Of a DNA stretch of 64,000 nucleotides, positions 13,101 through 27,000 are shown in pieces. Every line of letters starts with the position of its first letter. Positions within the stretch are counted from its first letter, which is position 1. Location: positions 15,019,585 to 15,083,584 of the forward strand of contig JAZBQD010000019.1 in the NCBI GenBank assembly GCA_036583965.1, read 5' to 3'. Both the position numbers and the translations under genes were made by a program. Source of the stretch: Prunella strophiata (Eukaryota; Chordata; Aves; Passeriformes; Prunellidae). The notes beneath the pieces were generated by a model, which was not told the DNA's origin, ran no database searches, and worked only from the letters and a program-made list of their open reading frames with translations.

Positions 13101-16100
13101 CCTATTGGCCAAAAGAGCAAGGACACGTTGGAATATCAGCAAGTGGTTTTCAGAGAGGACTAGCAAAGTTCTGGCATTTCATAAAATCTAGGTAACATTG
13201 TGAAAAGAAACACAAGAAATAATTGTTTCTTAATATGGCATTTGCCTAAAGTAACATTGATGTTGATTGAAGTAATGTAATTTTCATATCTAAAATGTTG
13301 CAGGGGAGAGTATGTCTATTTCATTTATGTTTGCAGAAACTTAATCTACAGGAAAAGATTTTATAACAGAATTGGAGGTTAAATTTCATTTGCTGATTTA
13401 ATAAAAGCTAACAGGATGGATTTGGGGATATTTCATTAATCTTTCTTTCCTTTCAGTGAAAAGGAAATTAAGTTCAATCTAGTTCAAACTTTGCTTCACT
13501 ATTATACCATAGACTGCCAATGTCCATGTTCTCTCTGGCAAGTTAAAACCTAATTAGTCACAGAAAATTCTTCCCTGATCCTGTCACTGCGAGGCAGGAA
13601 AAGCCTGGGCTGCAGACAAAGAATGCAGATGCACTCAATGCTTGGCTGTGGCTCTGTTAATGTCTGTGCTTTCCTACACAGCATGCAGTGACATAACTGA
13701 AAGTGGCGTATTTTGTCCTTCATGTGATGAGATCAGATATAAGCTGCCTTTTCAAAATGCAAAGAAAATCTTTTAATATTAAATAGTGCAAAGAACATTG
13801 GCCATGGGCCACTTCCCCATTTCTGCCCGTTCTTTCCAGCAGCAGGACTGGCTGCCTGTGTGCTGTGGGATGATCAGCTGGGTGCAGCTGGGTGGGCAGG
13901 AGCAGAGGGCTGGGTCCGGCTGCAGTTTGTTCAATCCTGGTCCGGAGCTGCCAGGATGCCCGGGCTGCAGGGAGTTGATGAATAAACGTTACTTTTAAAT
14001 TAATTTTATCAGTTGACCCTCTTCTTCAAAATTATAAATTGAAACAGGAGGTTGCATTTTGAGGACGCAGCAGGTGCTGGGCACAGCGGGAGCAGCCCCA
14101 GGGCGCTCCCTGCCAGCGGCGCCGCGGGAGGGGCGGCCCCTGGGACCTATATAAATTAACACTTGCTCTTTCAACATTCTTGATTACTCTTAATAAACAG
14201 CAATAACTATTAAAAATACCTGCTGTTTCTAATTCTAGTTCTATTTCTAACTACTACTGAATTATTCTGAGACCGAGTTTGGCTCCCTCTGACATATGTG
14301 TTGTCTCATAGTACATTGAATTTCCACTATCTGATGAAATTTTTATGGCATACATTGAGTATTGTCTGGGAAAAGAAAGTTATTTTACCTCTGGAGGTGA
14401 GATTATAGAGCATAATTGGCACAAGCATATCTTGTAAAGACTTTTTTTGTCACATCAAATTAGTTGATTGCCATGTGTGTTTAGACTGAGATTTTCCAAG
14501 GCATTTAGAGGCACTGTCTCATGCAACCCCTCTGAAAATCCCAGCTGTCACTGCAGCAGTTTCACAGTAAGATTTGCAGGGGCAAAAAGCTGTCTGTGGT
14601 GCAATCCAAGTGCAAGAAGCAGTTAATTCTGCTTCTTTCTGGAGTTCAACTGACAAAGCATGAACCTTGGGGAGAATTTTAGCTTCTACTTCTGAGACAG
14701 AGTATCTGGAGGCAACCCTTTGTTTCTCCAGAATACATGGGGGAAATAACTGAGTCTGCCCTTCTGTTCTTCCAGCAGTTACACCCCTCAAAACAGCAGG
14801 TGACTAAAGCAATGCAGGTACCTCACTCTGGGTAGAGGATTACTGTGAGGAAATCCTGTAGGATTTGTTTTATGAAGATTTTTTTTTGTCTCCCCTGTTG
14901 CTTCAGTAGTGTGGCTTTGCAGAGCTGGGAAGTGACCCAGCCCTGGGACTGCCCTTGCAGGGTGAGTGTGCAATGAACTGCAGCATCCCCAGAGGCTGCT
15001 GCCCTCACTCAGCCTGTCCTGGCCTTGCTCCCTGCCTTCAGAGACCCAGGGGGAAGGGTCCCTGTGAGGAGGGGAGGGAGGGGGTGTCCTGGGCTCAGGG
15101 GGAGACTGTGCTGTGGTGCTCCTGCCAGGGAAGGAACAACCCTTGCTGTCCAGCTGTGTTTATGGTCTCAGCCCATGTTCTCTTGGTTTCTGTGAAAGCC
15201 ACAAGTGGAACAAACCTCAGGCTCAGCCCAAGGTCTGTGTGCACTTTTTGCCTGAAGCCTGACTGCGTGGTGACTGAGCAGCCCCCCCAGGCTCTGCTCA
15301 CACACCAATTCTTCCCTTCCAGCTGTACAGCTTTGTTCTGCTCTGCCTTTCACTGCTGGTGCATTGGAGTGGCTCCCCATGGAAAGAAGGAGCCCAGCCT
15401 CAGCTGAGAGCAGAGATTCACCCTGTCCTTGGCAGGGCTTGGATGGACAGGGCTGATCTGGGTGCTGGAGCCCTGCCCTCTCTGTTTTAGGCATGCATGT
15501 CCTGGCTAGAGCTGGGAGAGATTTCTCCAGAACTGCTGTGTTAGGCATCTGCACTCCACAGGCTTGTAAATAATTCAGTATATTGAGCTGTGGCTTACTT
15601 ACAACATTAAACTGTTCAAAAAGACAAATGGAAATAATATAATAACTTGAGCTTAAACACATAGGCTGCAGCAACCCAAGAATTCATTATGATATTTATC
15701 TGCTACTGTGGAGCATAATTTTAAAGAGATATGTCATGTCAGAGCTTTACTTTTTAATGACTGTTTCAGAACATTCTACTGTGGAACATATCAGCATTCC
15801 AAGCTTTTCCTATATTTGATTATAGCTGATAGCAATCAAAGTAATTTTACTTCCAATAATAATGTTGGCAGCAGCTTAATTTAATAGCATGGAGATTATG
15901 TCTCATTTTTATCATTCCTCAAATTTGATAACTTTAAATGTAACTACAAAATGTTTTGCAATGAAAACTTAAAATATGGGATATTTAATTTAGTGTTCTG
16001 GCCTCATTGCTTAAAAATGTTCATTCTACTCAAACAAATTCTTACACCAGTTGTTTTGAATATGACTTTTCCATGGACCATAGGCATTTTTTATAATATT

Positions 16101-19100
16101 CTGAGAAATGCTGATTACTTTATCACTGTGAACCATGTCAGTAGTTAAAAAAATCAGTCTTTGAATAACTCTGCAATTTGCCAAAAGTAAGTTATCTTTG
16201 GAAAAATAAATCCATTAACCATTTTTTTTTTCATGTTCTCTCTGCTTTCCTTTGCCTTGGTAGGCTTAGAGTTGTATAATTGCCACATTGGTATATTGTC
16301 ACCAGCTTTGATTACATCAGCATTGCATCACTAGAAAAAGCAAAATTTAATCTCTTTGGGATTATGGGATTTTTGCCACTGCCTCAAATAGGGGAGGCTG
16401 ACTTACAAAAAACAGGTTCTCAGCCATGGACTGTGCCATCCATGAGATGAATGCTGTAGCTACATGTGCTGCTGCCTTTTTTTGGCCCCTTTATTTTAAA
16501 ATAATTGTGTACATAAAGTCTCACCACCCAGTATCCTTTGCCATGGACCTCTCACTGACCTGCCTGTTGCTGTGTTCAGCACTTGCAGGGTTGGGGGAGA
16601 TGAGGTGAGGTTTGGATGAGAGCTGACATAATTTGCTGCTCTCTCCCCTTGGTCTGCTGGACTCTCCTGAGGACTCATCAAAGCAGCACTGAAGGAGCCT
16701 CCTGTCTCTCAAAGTTTCCCAACCTCCAAAAGCTAATTTTCTGGATAGTTTGGTTCACAGAATGGCATCAGGTTTAAATGTTGAAGAGGAAAACGTGATG
16801 TTTTCATGCTTTCAGACACAGCTGGTTAATTCAGTGATAGGGAAGTAATATTATCCCCTGTAACAGAAGAAACAGCAAAGTCAGAGACGTTGCAAGAAAA
16901 TTTTCAGGGAGACCCAGAGCCCCAGTTGATTCTGGGACTCCAGCCTGTCCTTGGTGCTCTGTTCAGGCAGCCAAGCCAGGCTTCCAGTCCTGGGGGAAGA
17001 AAATCCCAGGGCAAAGAGCAGCCATACTTCCCACAGTGGAATCAGGGGTTTCTCAGGGTGAGTAGCACAATGAGGTTGTTGCCATGCTCACCAGTATGAG
17101 GGTGCTGAAAGTAATAACAGGCCAGAGAATCACCATCCCTCTGGCCTGCTTCTGCTCACCTTGTTCAGTTATTGTAAAACAAATAAAAAGGCTCTCTGCC
17201 ATCCTCTTCCCTCAATATATGTTTTGAGATGAAGTTTTTAAGGTCACCTGTCTAGAGTGTTAATTGAAAAACATGCAGACACTGAATGGTAGAACTGGGG
17301 GAAGAAAGGGAGAGCAACTGGTCTGGGACTGGGATGGGAGGAGTAGTCCCTTACCCCTGTATTGCCAAAAGCATGGACAGAAATTGCTTGAGAAGTGGTT
17401 TGGCAGCCTCTAGCCAGAATCTGAATGTTAGAAATTTGTGCTAAAACCACCTTGGCTGATAAAAGCACTCATAGAATCTCCAAAAATTGTCAGGGGTAAG
17501 TCAAGAAGAACAGGGCATTATGAGCTGGGGACAGAAAAGATGAAACTTCAGTGCACCCAGGCATCTTTCTATGGGGAGTCTCCCACCTGCTTCAGAAGAA
17601 GACGGAGACAACACCAACCCAGATCTGCACTCCCTGCTCAGGACAGAAGTTCCCACCCATGCCCATTTTCCTGCCAGGATGATAGACCCAAGGTGTGGTG
17701 GCCAGCATGTCCCAGCTCTCTTGCTCTCAGGAAGCCCTGTAGCACTTACCTAAATACCATATTCAAAAACTTCCCACAGATTAAGTAAAAAACAAATAAG
17801 GAAAAAATTGGTCTTCTCACTGTGAAGTGAATTGCCTCTCTGCTTTAAATAGATTTTGTCCTAAAACACAGAAAGACTTGTGTATTTATTCCAAGATTAT
17901 TAAATTACATATAGAATATGCTTCCTGAGTATTAGCAGAGTTTATAAGTGAATTCATCCTACCCATGCTCTGGTTACATCTAATGAGGATAATTATTACA
18001 CGGCTTAGCTATAATTCAGTATTGACTCTTCTGCGCATGAAAAGCTTTTGTTGGCAAGCACAAGTGGAGTGCTTCAATAAAAGACATCTTTAGCTTGTGT
18101 AAACATTGTTGTTTCAAGGTCTCACCCTAACGTGCTTTAGGCTAAGTACTTTCTCCTCAATTGAGTTAATATAGCCAAAAATGATATAAGGATGGGATTA
18201 GATACTGGCTTACACCACAAGGAAAAAAAAAATGAAAGTTGGACAGGGAAAAATGCAGTTAATTCCATCCTGTCAGCAGTGGATATTAAAGATTATTAGT
18301 TGGCACACTCAATTATGTGTGAATCACAATAGTGGTACTGTTACTTTTTCATTCAGTTTTACAGGGGCAGGTAAAAAGTGTAGGTTTAGTATCATCTTCA
18401 GGGATTATTTGTTCCTTGCAGTGATTTGAGGTTATATTAAAATGTTCAACAGGTTCAGAGGAAACATCTCTGTCTAATGAACTGTCTCAGTTTTACATTA
18501 TCTTAGTCACTGAAGTGAACAAATCTGCCTGATGAGACTTCAGCTGTAGCTACCTTTTATGAATATATTTCTTTAGGCAGTAACTAGTTATTTTATTATG
18601 TGATTGTTAAAGTGATAAACCAACCAATATAGCTCTCTTTTTGCTGCTTCCCTCTGCTGGATAGAGCCAGTAGTGCTTAGTTGTATGTCAGGCTCATCAA
18701 TACCAATGACCTGGAAAGATTTCTCTACCTCCTTAGGACACCAGCTTTTCACAGACAACAAATCTAAATCTTGCTCTGACTTTCATGGTGAATTTCTCAG
18801 TCTGCAGGTTAAACAGTCACTGAATTCAGGATAATATAAAATTGTTGGCTCAATTAAATGGTCCCAGTCTGAGGCTTTGATGCTGGAAGCTCTTCTGTCA
18901 AGATGGGAAGGTGTGCTGGACTGGAATGGGATGCTGGGCATGCCAGTGTCTCTGCCCCTGGCCCTAGGATAGTCTGACAGCAGGACAAGGAGGTGTGCTA
19001 TGCTATAAGTCAAATTAATTATGGGATATGTATATTGAAATTGTTGGGTTTTAAACAAAATGAGCCTCTGGCACGTTGTTTGTGTTTTGCTTGTCTCCAG

Positions 19101-21620
19101 AGATTCCCCCAGCCAGAGGAGACTGCTGTGATAATGCACTGTGACTGCTTGACTGCCGTTCCAAGACCAGCAACAGTGCTAGCTGAGCTACAGCATGTAT
19201 TTTAGGAAAAAAAAATCCAAACCCAACCTTCTAATCTTGGTTTTCAGTTTGCAGTGTTAGAAGGCCTCCCACAGCATGGTGACATTCCCGTATCCGTTTT
19301 CCCTTGCAGAGTTTGCATCCCCTCACGAGGTGAACGGGTCTCATTTTGAGATTTTAATGTCAGGATTCATCTTGTACAGTTTTCCTCTCCAAAACTGACA
19401 AAGCCTGTCATCATATGTGTGTGGCCTGGATGGGTACTTGACAGAAGCAGCTTGGATAACTTTGTGCTGTCTGGGTGCCCAGGCACAGGATTTTACAACC
19501 TCTGATTCAGTTGCCCCACCACTATCCATTCCAGAGGAGGACCAGCCCTTTAGAGTCAATGGTGGAGATTATGTTTTTCTAAATATCCACAAAGTTCCCC
19601 AAATCACTCCAGAATTACCATTTCCCAGGCTCACAAATGAGACCTATGCACTTTGAGTTTGGACATCTGACTTTTCAAGCTGACTGTACTGAAACGTGTC
19701 ATTTAGCTAAATTTACCCAGAAATTTAGACTATTGCTATAGTTTTTTTAGGAAATGTTTCTGCTAGGGTTCACAGTCTGTGCAAAAAATTCCAAACCAAT
19801 CTTATTGTACATTTCTGTCACATGTTGTCCTTCAACCAATAGTTTATTAGTGCTGGAGTAATCTCCAGCAGCTGCTTCTACTGCTAGTACTCCTGCCCAA
19901 GGGGGAGTCTAGATCCTCAAAAAATAGAGTTTTTCTCTAATGATGCATTTCTATTAAATGCATTAAGTTCACTCAATCTCCTCTCAATAACCCCTTAGTA
20001 ACTGGACATCCATAGAGTCCTCCTCTAAGTTTAATTCTCTGTTTTCAAGAATTGTCTGGCTCTGTTCCTTGATGGGGTTATCACACTTCTTCTTAAAACT
20101 TTTAATGTAACATTTCCTCAATGCCTTGTTTGGAAAACTTACATCAAGACTGAAATTTGCAGATGGTTAGAAAGCAAGGAACTTTTTCTTTTTGGTTTAA
20201 CATCCTCAAGATTTTTTTTGCCTTGCTGTGCTCCCCAGACACTGGAAGGTCTCCATCTCATAGCCAGACGTGTCCTGTTGCCAATCCTCTGTTCAGGGAA
20301 CCATTTGAAGGTGCAGGGACATCACCACCAACATCCTGCAGAGGGGACATAGGACACAGCAGGGCAGCTTGGTCCCCAGGATGTGAAAATGGAGCAAGTG
20401 AAGGGTTTTGAGCAAATGGACCCCATACTTTGTGTGATGCTCACACTGTGATTCAGAATAAACAGGATCAGGTTTATGATGTTGGTGCACAGGCTAGATG
20501 GATAAGAGCATACACTTGAAGTTTTAATTTAAAATGTTAAAAATTGGCCAAAACCCCCCAAACTGCCATCTCCTGGGTAGCTCTAAACAAGAATTTACCT
20601 GTCTGATGTTGCTCTCCCAGCACTGAGCAAAGTGCTTCAGTTTTCAGAAAGGCTGTGGTGCTTGCTCGTCAGGCAGGACAATCAAGGGCTTCCATGTCCC
20701 AACAAAGGCTTTTGCAAAAATAAATCACAGAGAAGGGAGATTTTCTCAGCAGGTGTGGAGTATTGCTTTCTGTTGGCCCAGCAGTTTTGACTTGGCTACA
20801 ATGTATATTTACTTTTTGTAACTCGGAGTGTAGTAAGAATGCTAGCAAAAACCACTTGGAAAAGGAAAAAAGGAAACATTAAACCTTAACTCTGCATTCT
20901 CAATTAAATGATTACTCCTTCAGGATGAAATTGTTCTTGATTCTTACTGTAAACTTTTAAATTTCTTACGTAAATAGCATGATTATATTGACATAAATAG
21001 TTGCACCCTGGAGTACAACAATCCTATTGTACACAAAAATCCCATTAAAATTTCCTGAGAGAAGAATACAGCTTGAGCAATTGTGTATTGTCCTCACTTT
21101 TTTCGTTATTCAAAACCAAGCTGTGTCTTTTAGATGCATGCACCCAAGTGCAGAATTTGACCCCTTAGGATCCAATGCTCAGCTCCAATATAGGAAAGCT
21201 CAATTGTGAACTGATATTTTGAAGCAATATAATGTACAGATAGGTTTCCTGCCAGCTGATTATATGCATTTAGATGTTAAATAGCAGATATATCTAGAGG
21301 AGTCTGATTTATCCTTGAAAGAGACAGCTGTAACCTTATCTTCTACCTAAAGCAACTGTAATCCCAATGTCTAAATATAGAGGAGCCTGTGTCTTAGTTC
21401 ACATCTCCAGCTTTTTGCCACTCTGAATTATACAAACTCCTGAATATCCCTTCCCCTGGATAATAACAGCATTTAAATCCTAACTTTTCAAAGTGAGAGG
21501 AGATGTAAAGTAAAATATGGCCCAGTGTGCTCTCTCAGCCAATAGTAAGGAGGCAGGAATCTGTATTTGGCTCTAACTGCAAAATGAGACTTAAGTACTT
21601 AAAGGGGGCTTATAAAAACG
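10143..21620. other. Intergenic, no gene recognised
   Basis: No coding exon, RNA gene or transposon could be supported in these 11 kb. Most of it is AT-rich. Two small CpG-bearing islets stand out: 12353-12382 (ACCGCGCGCTGG and neighbours) and 14065-14145, the latter followed by TATATAAA. The GC-richer but CpG-poor stretch around 14950-15480 has open frames on both strands that look like composition effects. Confidence 0.6.
14065..14156 (+). other. Isolated CpG-rich patch ending in a TATA-like motif
   Basis: A patch of about 80 bp is dense in CpG (GGCGCCGCGGGAGGGGCGGC, which holds a GC-box-like GGGGCGG) and runs into TATATAAA at 14148-14155. The surroundings are AT-rich. This could be a cryptic promoter or a remnant of a solo LTR, but I see no TG...CA ends or target duplication. 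No gene follows in either direction. Confidence 0.3.
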
Positions 21621-21623
21621 GGT

Positions 21624-21912
21624 GAGAGGACTTTTTACATGAGCAGGTAGTGATAGGACAAGGGAGAATGGTTTTGAACTAAAAGATTAGAGTTTTAGAT
21701 TAGATATTAGTAAGCAATTTTTTACTGTGAGGGTGGTAGGGCACTGCAAGAAATGACCAGAAAGAGCTGTGGGTGTCCCATCCCTGGAAGTGCTCAAGGC
21801 CAGGCTGGATGGGGCCCAGAGCAACCTGATCTAGTCACAGGTATTCCTGCCAGTGGCAGAGGGGCTGGATGTAGGTGATCTTTAGGGTCCTTGATCCTAT
21901 GATTCTGCAATA
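21624..21912 (+). mobile_element. CR1 LINE, 3' fragment of about 290 bp
   Basis: The block contains typical CR1 3' phrases in order: GTGATAGGACAAGGG, TTTTTACTGTGAGGGTGG, GGGCACTGCAAGAAATG, CATCCCTGGAAGTGCTCAAGG, CCAGGCTGGATGGGG and GGTGATCTTTAGGGTCC, ending at CCTATGATTCTGC. It is truncated at the 5' end, on the + strand, and diverged by point changes and small deletions. It has no coding capacity. Confidence 0.93.
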
Positions 21913-22196
21913 AATAAATTTAAATAAGTGAATGTCTTTGGATTAGGGTATCCACACTGTAGAACAGCTTATGGACACTGCCTGAAGCTATGACTGTGCT
22001 GGAGAGGTGGTCACTGATCCTCATACTGCTGTAGCTTGTGAATTTCTGACAAGCACAGACAATCAAACAAGAATGGATTTGGAAAATCAAAGATTAGCTG
22101 AAGGATATAAATAAGTGGCATGAGTAGAATTTCAGAAGTAATTTATAACTGGCTTGATTGCTGAAGCAAAATAATAAAAACAAAACAAAAAAGGAA

Positions 22197-22335
22197 AATC
22201 ATAGAATCATAGAATTTTCTGAGTTAGAAAGGACTCATCAGGATTATCGAGTCAAGACTCACACCATGTGTCTGAAAGCATTGTCCAAATGCTTCTTGAA
22301 CTCACACAGGCTTGGGGCTGTAATGAGGGTTTGAC
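22197..22335 (-). mobile_element. CR1 LINE, 3' fragment, inverted
   Basis: On the + strand it begins with two copies of the terminal octamer (ATCATAGAATCATAGAAT). It continues as the reverse complement of a CR1 3' end: GAGTTAGAAAGGACTCATCA, ATCGAGTCAAGACTC, GCATTGTCCAAATGCTTCTT and GAACTCACACAGGCTTGG. It appears to be the same subfamily as the fragment at 37.3 kb. Confidence 0.92.
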
Positions 22336-23968
22336 TCAAAAAACTCAACCCTTTTTAATTCTCTTTGTATGAACATGTGCCTGCCTGCACACATCCCACC
22401 ACTTTTGTTTCAAAGCAAGAGAAAAAAGAGTTCTAATAGGAAGCAAATGTATTCTTTGCTTTCAATTTTTTCTTTTAAAAACTCAACTTAGCCTAATATC
22501 CCTGAAAATATTGTTTTAGAAAAAGAAATCAAAATGTTTAGTAAGTACAAAAATGAGCTATGTCTACTACATAATCCATTTTCACATTAAGAAACCTCAA
22601 ACCAAAAAACCCCAAGCAAACAAAAAAAGGAAGACCACCCTGAAATCTTGTTCCAATTTTACCTGAACCTCTGATAATTTTTGTTTTGCTAAAATTACAA
22701 ATTTGGCAATCAGCATCCAACTGAGAAATAATCTAAACCTCTAGGAAATGACCCTTCTGGTACTGTCAGGTAGGTACTCAGGAAAGATGCCTCTGGGTAG
22801 ATTCAGTGGTGATGGAGAGTGCTCATAAGACACCTGAAGAATTCTGCAATATTTTGAAACCAAGCACTTCTGTGCACAAGAAGAAAAAATAAATTAAGCA
22901 AGGATGGTCAGAAATTTTTGTAATCTGAAGTGCAGGGAACAAGATGTGCTGTATCAATAACAAAAGCAGGTGAGTGGAGGTAATATCCCATGCTACTGCA
23001 GGCTGGACACACCATCCAAATCATTTTGTTGGGAGATGACAAATCTCTGATTTTGAGAGCAATGGCGAGTGACATTATATTTTGTATTTCCTGACACAGC
23101 ATGAATCTAAGAATGTTTCTTACTTCATATGGGAATGATTTCAGGATGCTAGCGACATAACATTCAGGGAATGAACAGTCTAAAATTTCTATAAACACCA
23201 GAATCAAGGCATTTATGAGTTTTAGTAAAGATTTTATTGAAGCCTGGTCATGTTGGCATATTGTGCATTTTAAATGTAAATTAGATTACTGGCAGTAGAT
23301 TCAATTTAGTGGTAAAATGTAAAGAAAACAGTTGGGCTACAGATGAAACAATAATGTAGCTGTTCTTTAGTTAAGAGAACAGTGAAATCCAGAAACAAAT
23401 GGTGTTTGGGAATATTTATGGTAGAGGAAATATGCTGCATACAATTAGCTTTGTCAATTATATGCAGCACGGTAGTTTTTGTTCAGCTTTGAAGAGCAGA
23501 TTCTGATAGTGAACATATGATAGGGTGAATGGATGGCTCTGAGGGTTTCCAGTGGGAACAGAAAACCTTTTATCCTTAGCTCACTTGCTAAAATGCAGTC
23601 CAGGCTGTGAGTGAGCAATGCTGACATATTGTGTGTACAACCTGTTAGGCATGACACCTTCCTCCCTCCCCTGTTACACCATTTCAGGTGCAAAGTCTGT
23701 GTGACTAAATAGGGCCATAGGAATTGGTACTATGATGGCAGCTCTAGGGAAAACCCAGTGCTGGAGTGCTGGCATTTGGCTCCTTCTTACCAAGGTTCTC
23801 CCTGGTGGTGGAAGCACTTGATCTCTCTGCCTTGCTCTATAGACACAACTTGCTGGCTCCTGTCAGGCTTATCATCAGGCATCTTTCAAAAGCTTTCAAA
23901 TTTTCTGAAAAACACATGGCATTTAAATCAAAAATTCAGAAAAATATTTACTTACCTGTATGAGTACA

Positions 23969-23969
<1 letters not shown>

Positions 23970-24012
<43 letters not shown>
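23970..24012 (+). repeat. Poly(A) run, 43 A
   Basis: This is the longest homopolymer in the window. It follows GAGTACAC and precedes GGAAAGAAATTTAGG. There is no AATAAA 10-30 bp before it and no obvious flanking direct repeat, so a processed-transcript insertion is not supported. Runs this long are prone to sequencing and assembly length errors. Confidence 0.9.
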
Positions 24013-24014
<2 letters not shown>

Positions 24015-27000
24015 AAAGAAATTTAGGATCTGGAGACACAGCAAGCTGTTTTACTGAGCTACCAGTAAGCTCCAGAATATGCTGGAAAGAAAATCTCACT
24101 TCAAAAGAGCAATAGTACTGAGGAGTGGTGGTTTTCATGTACAGCAATCACTTGAGCTCACAACTGGCTAGGCTGGTGCAGAGCTGTGAAAGTTACAATA
24201 TTGTTATTTAATTAAGCCAAATCTGTTCTGGATATATAGGCAGTTAAAATAGATTCATTCTTTACACACACTCAGGACATGCTCCTATTGCCCCAGAATT
24301 ACTTCTATTATTAATTATGAAAAGGTAGGTTAACAAGGGAGTGAAGTAGGTGAGAATTCACCCTCCCCTACCATCCACTTTGCTTAGGTTAAAGGCACCA
24401 GGGCATTGTCTTGCTGGTGACAGACATGGGGCTAAAATCCTGCTCTGTGATGAGCTTTGCTTTGAAGGCATAAGTTAAGGGCTTCTCAGAAACAAATTTG
24501 AGCAAAGGTTGCTGAAACATCACTTGGGGCTGCTGATGGTTGGTGTCTGGGAAGAAGAAGCAGGGAAAATAACCTAGGAAAAGAGGCAAAATTATTCAGA
24601 GCTTTGTCAGCCAAAATGAGGGCCAGGTGTGTGAGAAGCAGAGAAAAAGGACAAGGTTTTCAGCAAAGTGCTCAGTGGGCAACAGTCTGGGAGCTGGTTC
24701 CTGAACTGCTGGCCTCCCAAAGCAAGGTGCTTTACAGGTTCCTCAGGTTGGTCAAGGAAACACCTGACAAGTGCCAACTCCTTCTTATGGAAAAACCCAC
24801 AAGGACCATAACATTTGTTTAGCTATTTGGGCCTGAAAGTGAAATGCTATTTTGTCTACTTGACAGCTTTTTGTCTAATTTTTCATAAACCCTCTGGGGT
24901 ATTGCCCATTTTTATGTGTTGACAATAGCTAGCACAAACTCTGCTTTTGTGTAGCAAACTGTCCTGCAGAAAGTTAAAAGATGAGTAAATTTTCCAGCTG
25001 TTTGCAAGGCTGGACTGGAGACAGGGGTTTGCAGGTGCACCTTGAAGAGGCATTGGTTGGGTACTGCTGTGACCAACAGCATTCCAAACATCAAAGCCAT
25101 ATGGAGGCACAAGGAAAACTGAAACACAAATAACATTAAATTGCTGCTTGCTGGCTTTGTGATTGGAATGAGAGTAATTGCACATCACACTGAGCTTCTG
25201 AGAACCAGTGTGACCATAATAAACATTCAGAAGACCATAATAAATTTATTGGCAAAGTCATCTGGCTGCTGTCAGACCCCAGTCCTGAAGGGCATGTCTG
25301 CAGTCTGTGCCTGTGCTGTGCCAGGGATGTGACAAGCCATGGTTGGAGTAAAGGCTTGGCAAGACTGCCACCAACTTGGACCTTGCCAGTGGCTTTATCA
25401 TTAAGGCAAAAGTTTGTGTCTGTTGTAGATGCTTAACTGCTTTTTATTCTCAAATGTCATTTAAAAGGCACGAGGAGGGAGGAGCCTGGGCAGTGTAATG
25501 ACAAGACTGACAACACAAGGAGAGCAAGAAAGAGTGCATAATTAGGGAACTCTTTGAAAGGCTTCCCTTGCCTTTCATAGCCACTAGAAGTAGTTTACAT
25601 CTTTCTACTATGACTGTTGAAGCAATTACTTTTTGAATCATGTGGTTTTATAATGAGAAGTTGTGCTGTTGGGTTTTTTTTAATTATTTAAAAACTGGAG
25701 GGCAGTGTAAGAAATCTTTCAAGAAAGAACATCTCCTCTCAAGTTTATCTAAAACCCTTTTTGTCATAAGGTTCAGAGTTCATTAGTGGGAGAACAATTT
25801 CCTCACAAGAATGAGTAGCAAATAGTTGAAACGAAAAAAGATGAGAACCTTAAATGAAACAGAAAGTTTTAACACAAATACTATTTTTCTGCACAGTTTT
25901 TTAAGAACTATTCCTTCACTGTGCCTCACTGATATTTAGCATGTGCTGTGTTGCAAAACTTCAGCTTTCACTAGGATTTTGAAGTATTGCCAGTTATTCT
26001 TCCTTGTTATTAACAGTTATGTTTTTAATAGAAAAATGTGTGCTTTTTGACCTTGATCAGGGTAGTGAGATAGATATGTCATGAGAAAAGTAGCACAGCT
26101 GGTTGGCTGAAACCAGTTTTGCTTTTGGGTTCCTGCTGTCAGGTCCCATGCCCAGGCAGTCCTGCTCCTCTGTGCTTCCCTGGTGGCTGCAGCCTCTGCA
26201 TATCTGTGGTGCCATGGCTCTTGTGAGCTGCTCAGTCTGTGGGGAAAGCCTTTAAACTTGGTATGAGCCTTTTGTCCCCCCCAGCTCCCAGCTCTGTACT
26301 TATTGGTCAGCACCACTTTCATTGCTTTCTGTCATGTACCAATTGGATTTGTTTTGGGAAGAGTTTCCAATATCTCCTCTCAAGAGGGAAGCTCAGTACA
26401 GTGATTAAACCCTGTCTAGAGGTTTGGGAGGCTGCATTCAGTGTTTTGCTCCCCCATTGTTTTCTGTGTGCCTTTGGCTGAGCTTCTGGAGGAGGAGGAG
26501 GAGGAATTCATCTCATCTGGCTTCAGCTGTTGTGAATTAGATGTCTAATCTGAGCTTGTGCTCCCTCTGTGGTCAAGGGAGAGAGACAGGAACATCCAGG
26601 GGTAGACTCATCCCTTTCCAATGTGTCTGCTCTCTCAGTAGGTAGATCAGCAACTAACTGAGACTCTCACCCTTCATTTTCAGATGCCTAAAATAAATCA
26701 AACTGAGTCCCATCCATAGTCTCTGTTTTCTGGCTGTTACACAAAAGTGGAATCCACTAAGTCCATTTAAAACAATGCAATGCTATGGCAGTGGAAATTC
26801 CTTAAAAACAAGGCCAATTTGGAAAGCACTGGCTGATTTTTAGACCAGACCCTTAATAAATACTTGAAAACTAAAGGTGTAGAGAGGTGCCTCTTGCTCT
26901 TTTAACATCTCCTAACTCTTATAAAAGTCATAGGAATTTTTGAATATCTCACTAAATGCCCATCTGTGTTTTTAGGTGTATTAACACTTATAAACCCCTC

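Noticed and set aside
23758..24012. Possible processed pseudogene ending in poly(A)
   Set aside because: There is no AATAAA near the tract, no target-site duplication and no recognisable gene sequence before it.
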